From assembly GCF_000802245.2 (NCBI RefSeq), contig NZ_CP021080.1, forward strand, positions 6,758,001 to 6,822,000: a stretch of DNA of 64,000 bases. Reading direction: 5' to 3'. Positions 35,716 to 44,427 of this stretch are shown one piece after another. Position numbers and translations under genes: made by a program. This DNA is from Streptomyces pluripotens (GTDB taxonomy: Bacteria > Actinomycetota > Actinomycetes > Streptomycetales > Streptomycetaceae). Position 1 is the first letter of the stretch, and every line of letters begins with the position of its first letter. The notes under the pieces were generated by a model that worked only from the letters and a program-made list of their open reading frames with translations, was not told the origin of the DNA and made no database searches.

Positions 35716-37071
35716 TCAGCCCGCCGCGTAGTTGCGCAGGAAGAGCGCCTCGGCGACCGACAGCCGCTCCAGTTCCTGCGGCGACACGCTCTCGTTGAGT
35801 GCGTGGATCTGCGCCTCCGGCTCGCTCAGGCCGATGAGCAGGATCTCGGCCTGCGGGTACAGCCCGGCGAGGGTGCTGCACAGCGGGATGGAGCCGCCCT
35901 GGCCGGCGTACTGCATGGTCTCGCCGGGGTAGGCCACCGTCATTGCGTCGGCCATTGCCCGATAGGCCGGGCTTTCGGTGTCGGCCCGGAAGGCCTGGCC
36001 CTGGCCGATCTGTTCGGTGGTGACCCGGGCACCCCACGGTGTGTGCGCTTCCACGTGCGCCTGGAGCAGCTTGGTCGCCGCCACTGCGTCCGCACCCGGC
36101 GGCACCCGCAGGCTGATCAAGGCACGGGCAGTGGACTGCACTGACGGGGTGGCCCCCACCACCGGCGGGCAGTCGATGCCGAGGACCGTGACCGCCGGGC
36201 GTGCCCAGATGCGGTCGGCGACCGAACCCTCGCCGATCAGCTGCACGCCGTCCAGCACTTTGGCGTCCGTGCGGAACTGGTCTTCGGTGTACTCCAGGCC
36301 CTCCCACACGGCGGTGGCGTCCAGCCCGTCGATGGTGGTGGAGCCGTCATCGGTGCGCAGCGAGTCAAGGACGCGGATCAGCGCGGCGAGAGCGTCCGGC
36401 GCGGCGCCGCCAAACTGGCCCGAGTGCAGGTTGCCGGCCAGGGTGTCGATCTGCACCCGGATCAGGGTCATGCCGCGCAAGGTGGTGGTGACCGTCGGCA
36501 GGCCGACGCGGAAGTTGCCCGTGTCGCCGATGACGATCGTGTCCGCCGCCAGTAGCTCGGGGTGCTGCTCAGCGTACTGCTCGAGGCCCCCCGTGCCCTG
36601 CTCCTCCGAGCCCTCCACGATCACCTTCACGTGCACGGGGACGCCGCCGTTCGCCTTGAGGGCGCGCAGCGCGAGCAGGTGCATGACCAGTCCGCCCTTG
36701 CAGTCGGCGGAGCCACGGCCGTACCAGCGGCCGTCCCGCTCGGTCAGCTCGAACGGTGGGGTGGCCCAGCCGGCCTCGTCCAGCGGCGGCTGAACGTCGT
36801 AGTGAGCATAGAGAAGAACTGTCTTCGCACCCTCGGGGCCGGGCAGGTAGCCGTAGACGGACTGAGTGCCGTCGGGAGTGTCCAGCAAGGCCACGTCGAC
36901 GAAGCCCTCGGCGCGCAGCGCGTCGGCGATCCAATTCGCGGCGGCCTCGCTCTCGCTCTTCGGGAACTGTTCGAAGTCCGCCACCGACTTGAAGGCGACC
37001 AGCTCGGTCAGCTCCGCCTTCGCCCGGGGTAGTAGCGAGGCGACGGTCTCGGCGACCGGATTCGACGACAT
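35716..37071 (-). CDS. M20 family dipeptidase
   Basis: 451 aa cytoplasmic zinc peptidase of the PepV/carnosinase-like M20 type. Zinc and catalytic residues: His90 and Asp92 in YAHYDVQPP, bridging Asp123 in GRGSADCKG, Glu156-Glu157 in EGSEEQG, and a late His in QIHALNE. The dimerisation insert (NLHSGQFGG) is present. The ATG at 37071 is preceded by AAGGAG at seven bases. It hydrolyses dipeptides or N-acyl amino acids; exact substrate unknown. Confidence 0.95.
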   Translation of the reverse strand: MSSNPVAETVASLLPRAKAELTELVAFKSVADFEQFPKSESEAAANWIADALRAEGFVDVALLDTPDGTQSVYGYLPGPEGAKTVLLYAHYDVQPPLDEAGWATPPFELTERDGRWYGRGSADCKGGLVMHLLALRALKANGGVPVHVKVIVEGSEEQGTGGLEQYAEQHPELLAADTIVIGDTGNFRVGLPTVTTTLRGMTLIRVQIDTLAGNLHSGQFGGAAPDALAALIRVLDSLRTDDGSTTIDGLDATAVWEGLEYTEDQFRTDAKVLDGVQLIGEGSVADRIWARPAVTVLGIDCPPVVGATPSVQSTARALISLRVPPGADAVAATKLLQAHVEAHTPWGARVTTEQIGQGQAFRADTESPAYRAMADAMTVAYPGETMQYAGQGGSIPLCSTLAGLYPQAEILLIGLSEPEAQIHALNESVSPQELERLSVAEALFLRNYAAG

Positions 37072-37201
37072 GGGCACGCTCCTTGTGGGTGCGACGTTGA
37101 ACGCGTGGGTTTCCCGATCCTCCCACAGTGGCCTGCGGTGACGGCCGCCGTAGGATGCGGGGGACACTACGGCAGCGGCTTGATCGGAGCAGTAGACCAT
37201 C

Positions 37202-38443
37202 GTGAGCGGCGAGAACTCTTCGGCGGAGGACGTGCAACGGGTGTGGGACGTCGTCGTGGTGGGCGCGGGGCCTGCGGGGGCCTCCGCCGCCTATGCGGCG
37301 GCGGTTGCCGGACGGCGGGTGTTGTTGCTGGAGAAAGCCGATCTCCCCCGGTACAAAACCTGCGGCGGTGGCATCATCGGCCCTTCGCGCGACGCGCTGC
37401 CGCCCGGGTTCGAGCTTCCCTTCCGGGACCGGGTGCACGCGATCACCTTCTCGAACAACGGCCGCTTCACCCGCACCCGCCGTTCCAAGCAGATGCTGTT
37501 CGGGCTGATCAATCGTCCTGAATTCGACCAGCAGTTGGTCGAGCACGCTCAGAAGGCGGGCGCCGAGCTCCGCACGGGCGTTGCGGTTCAGCGGGTCGAG
37601 CAGCACGGCTCCGCGGTGCCGGACCGGCGCACCGTGGCGGTCGTCCTGCACGGCGGGGAGACGGTGCTGGCCCGTGCGGTCGTCGGCGCCGACGGCAGCG
37701 CCAGCCGCATAGGAGCTCACGTCGGTGTGAAGCTGGACCAGGTGGACCTTGGCTTGGAGGCTGAGATCCCGGTTCCGGAACCGGTCGCGGAGGACTGGAA
37801 GGGACGGGTCCTCATCGATTGGGGCCCGATGCCCGGAAGCTACGGTTGGGTGTTCCCCAAGGCCGACACGCTGACGGTCGGCGTGATCTCCGCGCGGGGC
37901 GAAGGCGCCGCCACCAAGCGCTACCTGGAGGATTTCATCGCCCGGCTGGGGCTGTCCGGTTTCGAGCCGGCCATCTCCTCGGGCCATCTGACCCGTTGCC
38001 GTGCCGACGACTCGCCGCTCTCCCGCGGACGGGTGCTGGTCTGCGGTGACGCGGCCGGGCTGCTGGAGCCGTGGACCCGTGAGGGCATCTCCTTCGCGTT
38101 GCGCTCGGGCCGGCTGGCGGGGGAATGGGCGGTGCGGATCGCCGAGGCGCATGACGCCGTCGACACCCGGCGCCAGGCCCTGAACTACGCTTTCGCGATC
38201 AAGGCGGGGCTCGGCGTCGAGATGAGTGTGGGGAAGCGGCTGCTGACCGCGTTCGAGAAGCGTCCCGGCCTCTTCCACGCGGCTCTCACCGGGTTCCGTC
38301 CGGCGTGGCGGGCGTTCAAGGGCGTCACGCAGGGCTCGACCTCGCTCGGCGAGCTGGTGCGCACCCGTCCGTTCGCCCAGCGTGCCCTGACCGCGCTGGA
38401 CCGGGAACCGGTAGTCGCGGCTGAGGACGCCGTCAGCTCGTAA
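37202..38443 (+). CDS. Geranylgeranyl reductase family FAD-dependent oxidoreductase
   Basis: 413 aa. FAD motif GAGPAG at 21-26, the family-specific PRYKTCGGGI motif soon after, and the second FAD motif VLVCGDAAGLLEPWTREGI. Relatives reduce isoprenoid double bonds, for example in menaquinone or lipid side chains. In Streptomyces such a gene often lies near respiratory-chain genes; here it stands between M20 peptidase and a deazaflavin enzyme. The GTG at 37202 lacks a clear ribosome site. Its 3' end overlaps the convergent gene by 11 bases. Confidence 0.92.
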   Translation: MSGENSSAEDVQRVWDVVVVGAGPAGASAAYAAAVAGRRVLLLEKADLPRYKTCGGGIIGPSRDALPPGFELPFRDRVHAITFSNNGRFTRTRRSKQMLFGLINRPEFDQQLVEHAQKAGAELRTGVAVQRVEQHGSAVPDRRTVAVVLHGGETVLARAVVGADGSASRIGAHVGVKLDQVDLGLEAEIPVPEPVAEDWKGRVLIDWGPMPGSYGWVFPKADTLTVGVISARGEGAATKRYLEDFIARLGLSGFEPAISSGHLTRCRADDSPLSRGRVLVCGDAAGLLEPWTREGISFALRSGRLAGEWAVRIAEAHDAVDTRRQALNYAFAIKAGLGVEMSVGKRLLTAFEKRPGLFHAALTGFRPAWRAFKGVTQGSTSLGELVRTRPFAQRALTALDREPVVAAEDAVSS

Positions 38444-38882
38444 CGGTGAGGTGGAAGACCGGGTGGTCGGGGGCGATGCGGCGCAGGTCCTCATCCGGGG
38501 AGTCGGGGCCGACGCCGTTGAAGAAGACCCCGACCTCCGCCTTCCACCGCTTGAGGTAGGCCCGCAGCAGTGGGACCTTGTCGTCGTCGGGGACCTCGGT
38601 GGCGGTGAAGACGTCCACGTTCTTGCCGAGCCGGAGCTCGCCGCCGCCCGCCGCCCGCATGTTGCGGGTCCACTGGACGTGGCCGCGCGGGGCCACCAGG
38701 TACTGCTGACCGTCCACTGTGAGCAGGTTGACCGGGGTGGTGCGCCACTGCCCGCTTGTGCGGCCCCGGACCGCGAGGACGCGGGAACCCCAGATGCTGA
38801 CCCCGCGCCGGGTCATCCAGGCGACGGTGCGATTGAAGACGTTGACGGTGAACCAGCCGGGCTTCTTGACGTGTGCAGACAT
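38433..38882 (-). CDS. Deazaflavin (F420)-dependent nitroreductase-family protein
   Basis: 149 aa split-barrel protein of the Ddn/Rv3547 family. Core features: RGVSIWGSRVLAVRGRTSG, TPVNLLTVDGQQYLVAPRG, QWTRNMRAAGGGELRLG, all typical of F420-binding members. It would use reduced F420 to reduce quinones or other acceptors. ATG at 38882 has GGGGAT upstream. Transcribed divergently from a TetR gene, with three operator-like motifs in between, so it is the probable TetR target. Confidence 0.9.
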   Translation of the reverse strand: MSAHVKKPGWFTVNVFNRTVAWMTRRGVSIWGSRVLAVRGRTSGQWRTTPVNLLTVDGQQYLVAPRGHVQWTRNMRAAGGGELRLGKNVDVFTATEVPDDDKVPLLRAYLKRWKAEVGVFFNGVGPDSPDEDLRRIAPDHPVFHLTVTS

Positions 38883-38901
38883 GGCGATCCCCACGGTTTG
38901 G

Positions 38902-39026
38902 GAGAGCGGTGCTCTCGCTTGGTTCCAGTGTGGGGCCAGCAGGCACCCCGATGCAAGAGCACTGTTCTCGTATTGGGTTGATGATCTCTTTCAAGTGCAC
39001 TGAACTCCTTTGTGTGCACCGCTCTC
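38902..39026. promoter_or_regulatory. Three related TetR operator-like sites in a divergent promoter region
   Basis: Site 1, 38902-38916, is the perfect palindrome GAGAGCGGTGCTCTC. Site 2, 38955-38969, AAGAGCACTGTTCTC, matches it at 11 of 15 positions. Site 3, 39012-39026, read on the minus strand as GAGAGCGGTGCACAC, matches at 12 of 15. Sites 1 and 3 flank the two divergent starts, an arrangement that would allow one regulator to control both genes. Confidence 0.65.
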
Positions 39027-39046
39027 ACTCGTGGCACACTGCTGGT

Positions 39047-39745
39047 ATGAGCGCAGTACGGGGCGCCCGGGCACGGGCCAGAATCGAAGTCACCGCCGCC
39101 ATCAAGGAGGTGGCCCGCAGACAGCTCGCGGCGGAGGGCGCGGCCAAGCTCTCGCTGCGGGCCGTAGCCCGTGAGCTGGGTATGGTCTCGTCGGCGCTGT
39201 ACCGCTACTTCCCCAGCCGCGATGAACTGCTGACCGCACTGATCATCGACGCCTACGACTCCCTCGGCGAGGCGGCCGAGAGAGCGGGCGGCGCGGTTGT
39301 CGGTGCCGGCCCCGTGGCCCGTTGGATAGCGGTGTGCGAGGCGGCGCGCGGCTGGGCGCTCACCCATACGCACGAGTACGCGCTGATCTATGGCTCGCCC
39401 GTACCTGGCTACACCGCCCCCCAGGCCACGGTCCGGGCCGCGTCCCGCGTGGGACTGGTCCTCATCGGCGTCGTCCGGGACGCCCGTGAAACGTCCGGCC
39501 TGGCCGAGCTCCCGCTGCCCGCAGGCCTGCGTCCCGAAGCCGAGCGTATGGCCGCCGATCTTGCCCCGGACCTGCCGCCCGAGGCAGCCTTGGCGCTGGT
39601 GGCGGCCTGGGCGCAGTTGTTCGGGCTGATCGGCTTCGAACTGTTCGGGCAGTTCAAGGGGGTGGTGGAGGACCGTGATGCCTTCTTCCGGCACGCGGCC
39701 ACCCAGTTGGCGCACGGCGTGGGCCTGGTGGGGTCGCACCGGTGA
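39047..39745 (+). CDS. TetR family transcriptional regulator
   Basis: 232 aa. The HTH (KLSLRAVARELGMVSSALYRYF, about residues 35-56) is typical, and the C-terminal domain resembles the TetR_C type with WIAVCEAARGWALTHTHEYALIYGSPVPGY. It very probably regulates itself and the divergent F420-dependent reductase through the shared 15-bp motifs. The stop codon lies within the left arm of a strong hairpin. Confidence 0.93.
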   Translation: MSAVRGARARARIEVTAAIKEVARRQLAAEGAAKLSLRAVARELGMVSSALYRYFPSRDELLTALIIDAYDSLGEAAERAGGAVVGAGPVARWIAVCEAARGWALTHTHEYALIYGSPVPGYTAPQATVRAASRVGLVLIGVVRDARETSGLAELPLPAGLRPEAERMAADLAPDLPPEAALALVAAWAQLFGLIGFELFGQFKGVVEDRDAFFRHAATQLAHGVGLVGSHR

Positions 39746-39781
39746 TGCGTGCGCACTTCGTGCCCGCGCATCACCGGTGCG
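39735..39781 (+). terminator. Terminator overlapping the tetR stop codon
   Basis: Fifteen-bp perfect arms (CGCACCGGTGATGCG at 39735-39749 and its complement at 39767-39781), with an inner GCAC-TTC-GTGC stem. The TGA stop is inside the left arm. Confidence 0.8.
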
Positions 39782-39885
39782 CTCACTGCGCGGACGTGCG
39801 AAACCGTCAACGTCCGGCGGACACGGGTCGGTTAAGGCTTGCTCACAAGCTGGTTGCCGACGGGTGAGCGCGCCATGATGGGTCC

Positions 39886-40281
39886 ATGACGTTGGCCTCG
39901 CGCGCGCTAGCGCAATTGGCGACCTGGCCGGACCTGCGACAGACCGCACCGAGCTGCGGTCTGGGGCAGGGAGTGAGTTCGGCCCAAGGCGAGATCGTCC
40001 ACTTCCACTCGGACCGGGATGTCGACCTGCGGCTCACCGACCGCGCCATTCGGCGGTTCGCCAAGGACCTCAGGGACTCGGGGGTGATAAGGATAGTGCC
40101 CGGCTCGCAGTGGGTGACCCTGCGCCTGGACGCAGCGAGCGACGTGGACCTGCTGTTGACCCTGGTGAGCGTAGCGCTCCAGGCCCAACAGAGGTGGCCC
40201 GACCTGGCCGGCCGTCACGCGGTCGGCTGCAACGACCAGCGTGGCGCAGGTTTCGTGAAGGCCGATTTCGGCGGCGTCTGA
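39886..40281 (+). CDS. Luciferase-domain (DUF5519-like) small protein
   Basis: 131 aa. The sequence SSAQGEIVHFHSDRDVDLRLT followed by VPGSQWVTLRLDAASDVDLLLTLVSVAL matches what I recall as the small luciferase-domain/DUF5519 family, which is not the bacterial LuxA family. The family's biochemical role is unknown; many members sit beside regulators. The ribosome site is weak. It is convergent with the DeoR gene, only 12 bases apart at their ends. Confidence 0.75.
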   Translation: MTLASRALAQLATWPDLRQTAPSCGLGQGVSSAQGEIVHFHSDRDVDLRLTDRAIRRFAKDLRDSGVIRIVPGSQWVTLRLDAASDVDLLLTLVSVALQAQQRWPDLAGRHAVGCNDQRGAGFVKADFGGV

Positions 40282-40293
40282 GGCCGCCGGGCG

Positions 40294-41073
40294 TCACACC
40301 GCCATGACCTGGACGCCCGCCTCCTCGAACCGCCGCACGGTCTCCTGGTCCACTGCGGTGTCCGTCACGAGGGTGTTCACCAGCTCGGCTCCGCAGATCC
40401 AGGCGAACGCGCGTTGACCCAGCTTGCTGGAGTCGGCCGCAACCACCACCCGTACGGCGCGCTCGCACAACATCCGGTTGATCGCTGCCTCCGCCTCGTC
40501 GTGCGCCGCCGCGCCGTGGACGACGTCGAAGGCGACGACACCCAGCACGGCCACATCGAGCGTGACCTGCCCGAGGACGCCGTCCGCGAGCGGGCCGATG
40601 AGTTCGTACGACTGCGGGCGTGCCACCCCGCCCGTCACCACGATCTTGAACTGGGGTCGTACGGCGAGCTCGTTGGCGATGTTGAGCGCGTTGGTGACGA
40701 CGGTGAGCGCCGGTGAGCCCGCGGACAGGTCGCTGCGGACGGCCAGGGATCGGGCAACCTCCGTGGTGGTCGTACCGCCGGTCAGCCCCACTGCCTCTCC
40801 GGGGGCGACCAGGCCGGCCACCGCCTTGGCGATGCGATGCTTCTCGGAGGCGCGGCGGGCCGTCTTGTAGCGCAGGGGGAGTTCGTACGACACTCCGTGC
40901 ACTACCGCCCCGCCCCGGGTGCGCACCAGCATCTGCTGTTCGGCGAGCTGGTCGAAGTCCCGGCGGATCGTCGCCGCCGATACCTCCAGTTCGGTCGCCG
41001 CCTCCTCCACCTCCAGCCGGCCCCGCTCGACGAGCAGTTCCAGCAGCGCTTTCCAGCGAGCGTCCCGGGACAT
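40294..41073 (-). CDS. DeoR/GlpR family transcriptional regulator
   Basis: 259 aa. HTH VSAATIRRDFDQL at 31-43, the linker RTRGGAVVHG, and a sugar-phosphate-sensing domain with GLTGGTTTTEVAR, VVTNALNIANEL, TGGVARPQSYELIGP and a late VVAADSSKLGQRAF. GGAGGG lies five bases before the ATG. Divergent from an operon for a SIS protein and class II aldolase, so its ligand is probably a sugar phosphate such as an N-acetylgalactosamine, tagatose or fructose derivative. Confidence 0.93.
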   Translation of the reverse strand: MSRDARWKALLELLVERGRLEVEEAATELEVSAATIRRDFDQLAEQQMLVRTRGGAVVHGVSYELPLRYKTARRASEKHRIAKAVAGLVAPGEAVGLTGGTTTTEVARSLAVRSDLSAGSPALTVVTNALNIANELAVRPQFKIVVTGGVARPQSYELIGPLADGVLGQVTLDVAVLGVVAFDVVHGAAAHDEAEAAINRMLCERAVRVVVAADSSKLGQRAFAWICGAELVNTLVTDTAVDQETVRRFEEAGVQVMAV

Positions 41074-41156
41074 CCGCACCCTCCGTTTCTCCGATCGTTC
41101 CCGATCGTTCTCCCATGCCACGGCGACCCTAGCGCACTGATCTCGCGAGGAAATGC

Positions 41157-41184
41157 TTGATTGTGATTGAAACTTCGCTATATC
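41157..41184 (+). promoter_or_regulatory. SIS-aldolase promoter with direct repeats
   Basis: TTGATT (41157-41162) and TATATC (41179-41184) are separated by 16 bases. TGATTG occurs twice in tandem (41158-41169) across the -35 and spacer, a typical direct-repeat layout for DeoR binding. A second pair, CGATCGTTC twice near 41093-41111, lies closer to the regulator gene. Confidence 0.6.
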
Positions 41185-41217
41185 TTGCAGGAACAAGCAG
41201 AAGGGAAGGGTGGGGGC

Positions 41218-42099
41218 ATGACCCATGTCGAGGACGAACTGAACAGCCAGCCCGAGTGCTGGATCCGGGCGGCCGAGGAGGTCGGCCGGCACCGCGACGC
41301 GCTTCCGGTCCCCGGTGAGCGGATCGCGGTCGTCGGGTGCGGAACCTCGTACTTCATGGCGCAGGCGGTGGCCGCCCTGCGCGAGGGCGCCGGACGGGGC
41401 GAGAGTGACGCGTTCGCCGCCTCCGAGTTCCCGTGCGGGCGTTCCTACGACCGGGTGATCGCCCTCACCCGCTCCGGTACCACCACCGAAGTGCTCCAAC
41501 TGCTCAGCCAGTTGAGGGGCAGGATGCGGACCACAGCGGTCACCGCCGACCCGGACACCCCCGTCAGCGCGGTTGCCGACGACCTCGTCGCCCTGGACTT
41601 CGCCGATGAGTGCTCCGTCGTTCAGACGCGGTTCGCGACCACCGCTCTCACCTTGCTGCGCGCCCATCTCGGCCGACACACCGACTCCGTCGTCGCCGAC
41701 GCGCACACCGCCCTGGCCATTCCCCTGCCCAAGGGGCTGGTGGAGTGTGCTCAGTTCACCTTTCTGGGACGCGGCTGGACCGTCGGACTCGCGAACGAGG
41801 CCGGGTTGAAGATGCGCGAGGCCTCGCTCTCCTGGACAGAGGCCTACCCAGCGATGGAGTACCGGCACGGCCCGATCAGCATCACCGCCGAGGGCACGGC
41901 CACCTGGATGCTCGGCGAGGCGCCTGACGGTCTCGCTGACCAGGTCCGGGCCACCGGCGGCTTGTGGATCGACAGTGGTCTCGACCCGCTCGCCGAACTC
42001 GTCCGCGTCCAGCGTCTTGCGGTCGCCGTCGCCGCCGCGCGCGGTCTCGATCCCGACCGGCCGCGCCACCTCACCCGTTCGGTGATCCTCGCACCCTGA
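41218..42099 (+). CDS. SIS-domain sugar isomerase/deaminase-like protein (AgaS/GlmS-type)
   Basis: 293 aa with two SIS domains. First phosphosugar loop VVGCGTSYFMAQAV with ALTRSGTTTEV, second FLGRGWTVGLANEAGLKMREA and YRHGPIS. It resembles the isomerase half of GlmS and AgaS-type deaminases that act on amino-sugar phosphates. GGGAAGGG lies upstream of the ATG. It heads an operon with a class II aldolase under DeoR control. Its stop codon is the TGA of the first unit of a 9-bp tandem repeat. Confidence 0.9.
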   Translation: MTHVEDELNSQPECWIRAAEEVGRHRDALPVPGERIAVVGCGTSYFMAQAVAALREGAGRGESDAFAASEFPCGRSYDRVIALTRSGTTTEVLQLLSQLRGRMRTTAVTADPDTPVSAVADDLVALDFADECSVVQTRFATTALTLLRAHLGRHTDSVVADAHTALAIPLPKGLVECAQFTFLGRGWTVGLANEAGLKMREASLSWTEAYPAMEYRHGPISITAEGTATWMLGEAPDGLADQVRATGGLWIDSGLDPLAELVRVQRLAVAVAAARGLDPDRPRHLTRSVILAP

Positions 42100-42153
42100 G
42101 CACCCTGAGCACCCTGAGCACCCTGAGCACCCTGAGCACCCTGAGCACCCTGA
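42091..42153. repeat. Seven perfect tandem copies of a 9-bp unit
   Basis: GCACCCTGA is repeated seven times without mismatch. The first unit encodes the last two residues and stop of the SIS protein (Ala-Pro-stop), and every later unit carries another in-frame TGA. Copy number can change without altering the protein. It lies 91 bases before the aldolase start. Confidence 0.97.
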
Positions 42154-42244
42154 ATACCCCGCACCCCAGCCCCCGCGGTCCCCCAGCCCCGGCAAATCCA
42201 AGCCCCCCGAATGTGCCGCCCTGCGCCCTGGAAGGACACCTCAC

Positions 42245-43129
42245 GTGCCTCTAGCGTCAACCGGTGAGCTGGTCACCCGTGCCGCCGAAGTCCGCTCGGC
42301 CGTCGCCGCGTTCAACATCGTCACCCTGGAACACATCGAGGCGGTCATCACCGGCGCCGAGTCGGCCGGCACGCCCGTCGTCCTCCAAGTCAGCGAGAAC
42401 GCCGTGAAGTTCCGCTACGGACGGCTCCTGCCGCTGGCTCGCGCGGCCGTCGCCGCCGCCGAACGTGCGGCCGTACCCGTGGCCTTGCACCTGGACCACG
42501 TGCAGAGCGACGACCTGCTGCGTCAGGCGCCCGGCGCAGGCTTCAGTTCGGTGATGTACGACGCGGCCCGCCTGCCGTACGCCGACAACCTCGCTGCGAC
42601 CCGCGCCGCCGCGGACTGGGCGCATGCCCAGGGATTGTGGATCGAGGCAGAGTTGGGGCAGGTGGGCGGCAAGGACGGGCAGGACGGGCGAGGGCGGGGC
42701 GGTCGGCCCGCACGGGACGCACACGCGCCCGGCGCCCGCACCGACCCCGACCAGGCACGCGGTTTCGTCGCCGCGACCGGCGTCGACGCCCTGGCCGTCG
42801 CCATCGGCAGCGTGCACGCCATGACCACCCGCACCGCCACCCTCGACCACGGCCTGCTCAAGCGGCTCTCTGCCGCGCTCTGCGTCCCGCTCGTCCTGCA
42901 CGGCTCCTCCGGCGTACCAGACGACGGGCTGGTCGCGGCGGTTACGGGAGGCATTGCCAAGGTCAACGTCGGCACCGCGCTCAACATCGCCATGACCAGA
43001 GCGATCCGGGAGTTCCTCGCCACCCACCCGGAGGCCGTTGACTCCCGCAGGTACCTCAGCGTCGGCAGGGAGGCGATGGCCCGGACGGTGCACCGGATCA
43101 TCGGCGTCCTCAGCGGTTCGCCCGGCTGA
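42245..43129 (+). CDS. Class II fructose/tagatose-bisphosphate aldolase
   Basis: 294 aa zinc-dependent aldolase of the KbaY/GatY/Fba type, cleaving a ketose 1,6-bisphosphate to DHAP and glyceraldehyde-3-phosphate. First zinc His and catalytic Asp in HLDH at 82-85, EAELGQVGGKDG in the middle, and the late LHGSSGVPDD and KVNVGTALN phosphate loops. The GTG start has GGAAGGACA upstream. Within the middle is a Gly/Arg/Asp-rich insert (GQDGRGRGGRPARDAHAPGA) longer than usual. Likely works after the SIS protein; the expected phosphofructokinase-type kinase is not in the cluster. Confidence 0.92.
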   Translation: MPLASTGELVTRAAEVRSAVAAFNIVTLEHIEAVITGAESAGTPVVLQVSENAVKFRYGRLLPLARAAVAAAERAAVPVALHLDHVQSDDLLRQAPGAGFSSVMYDAARLPYADNLAATRAAADWAHAQGLWIEAELGQVGGKDGQDGRGRGGRPARDAHAPGARTDPDQARGFVAATGVDALAVAIGSVHAMTTRTATLDHGLLKRLSAALCVPLVLHGSSGVPDDGLVAAVTGGIAKVNVGTALNIAMTRAIREFLATHPEAVDSRRYLSVGREAMARTVHRIIGVLSGSPG

Positions 43130-43229
43130 TCAGCCGCCTGCCCCTCCACCGTCGCGCCCCGACTCCGACAGCTGCCCGCGGCCGGCGAGGTCCGTCAGTC
43201 CTCGATGTGCCCCAGCTCCTGGACGACCC

Positions 43230-44372
43230 TCACGCCTTGACGGCCTTCAGCACCACGAACTTCGGGTCACTCGCGACCAGCTGACAGTTCCCGAACAGTC
43301 GTTTGAGTTTCACGTGGTAGCCCAGATGGCGGTTGCCGATCACCCAGAGTTCGCCGCCGGGCCGCAGCGCGCGCCGTGCCCCGGTGAACATCCGCCACGC
43401 CGTGGCGTCGGAGGTCGCCTGGTGAGAGTGGAACGGCGGGTTGTTCAGGACCAGGTCCACGCTGGCGGACGCCACGCCGGCCAGCCCGTCCCCGACCCGG
43501 AACTCGGCATGCCCAGGTACTCCGTTGGCCTTGTACGTGGCCTCGGCGGAAGCCACCGCCTGGAACGACTCGTCCACGAACAACACCTCGGCCACCGGAT
43601 CGGCGAGGGCCACTGCTGTACCGACGACGCCGTTGCCGCACCCGAGGTCCACCACACGCCCGGCGCCCGGTCCGGGCAGATGCTGGAGGAAGAAGCGGGT
43701 GCCGATGTCGAGGCGATCGGCACAGAACACGCCGGCGTGGTTGACGACCGTTCGCCCCGACACCGCACCGATGCCTCTCGGAAGGACGTAGCTGTAAGGC
43801 CACGGGTTCGCGGGCCGCTCCAGATCCGGGTCCGGGGTGCAGAAGACGAGCCGGGCCTTCTGCCGCGCCAACGAGGTCCGGGTCGGTCCGAGGATCCGCT
43901 CGAAGAGCTGGAGCGTGGAGGTGTGGATCTCCTTGACCATGCCAGCGCCGACGACGACCGTGTCCGAGTGAACGGCGGGCGCCAGCCGCAGCAGCTGCTC
44001 CTCCAGCAGTGCCAGGCTCTTGGGTACCCGAATCAGCAGTACGTCCACGCGCTCCGGCGGCGGGTCCTGCGTGGTGAGCAGCGGCACGGCACCGGGTTCG
44101 ACGCCCGCCCGCGCCAGGTTCCTCAGGGTCGCCTGTTGGCCCAGGAAGGAGTCGGTGATCTGCGCCGGCCGGTGCTGCGCCAGCGCCGTGGCCAATGCGC
44201 CCCAGCGGTCCCCGACCACCACGACCGTCCCCGTGAGCGGTACCCCCTGCTCGGCCAGGTGGTGCAGCAGGTACGCATCGGAGGCGTCCCAGGCACGCAG
44301 CCGGTCGCGGGGATCCTCGGGGAAGCGGGTCAGCTCGACCTCGCCCCATGGTGTCGTCATACGGTCGCTCAT
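43230..44372 (-). CDS. rRNA guanine-N2 methyltransferase-like protein (RlmG/RsmC type)
   Basis: 380 aa with a degenerate N-terminal methyltransferase-like domain and a functional C-terminal one: SAM loop DLGCGNG at 242-248 and the base-methylation motif NPPFH at 311-315. This two-domain plan is that of RlmG and RsmC, which methylate guanine N2 in 23S or 16S rRNA. ATG at 44372 was chosen; ATG at 44360 is an alternative. Which rRNA position is modified cannot be read from the sequence. Confidence 0.9.
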   Translation of the reverse strand: MSDRMTTPWGEVELTRFPEDPRDRLRAWDASDAYLLHHLAEQGVPLTGTVVVVGDRWGALATALAQHRPAQITDSFLGQQATLRNLARAGVEPGAVPLLTTQDPPPERVDVLLIRVPKSLALLEEQLLRLAPAVHSDTVVVGAGMVKEIHTSTLQLFERILGPTRTSLARQKARLVFCTPDPDLERPANPWPYSYVLPRGIGAVSGRTVVNHAGVFCADRLDIGTRFFLQHLPGPGAGRVVDLGCGNGVVGTAVALADPVAEVLFVDESFQAVASAEATYKANGVPGHAEFRVGDGLAGVASASVDLVLNNPPFHSHQATSDATAWRMFTGARRALRPGGELWVIGNRHLGYHVKLKRLFGNCQLVASDPKFVVLKAVKA

Positions 44373-44427
44373 CGTGCGTCCAGGCTAGCGGAGCCGCAGA
44401 TCAGGGATGGTGGGGCAGGATGGGGGC

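Noticed and set aside
42091..42153. Possible CRISPR-like repeat array
   Set aside because: The units are 9 bp, directly adjacent, without spacers; it is a simple tandem repeat and no cas gene is present.
40294..42201. One long minus-strand frame joining the DeoR gene to sequence antisense to the SIS gene
   Set aside because: DeoR proteins start at MSRDARWK; a good ribosome site precedes ATG 41073, and the rest is antisense including the 9-bp repeat.
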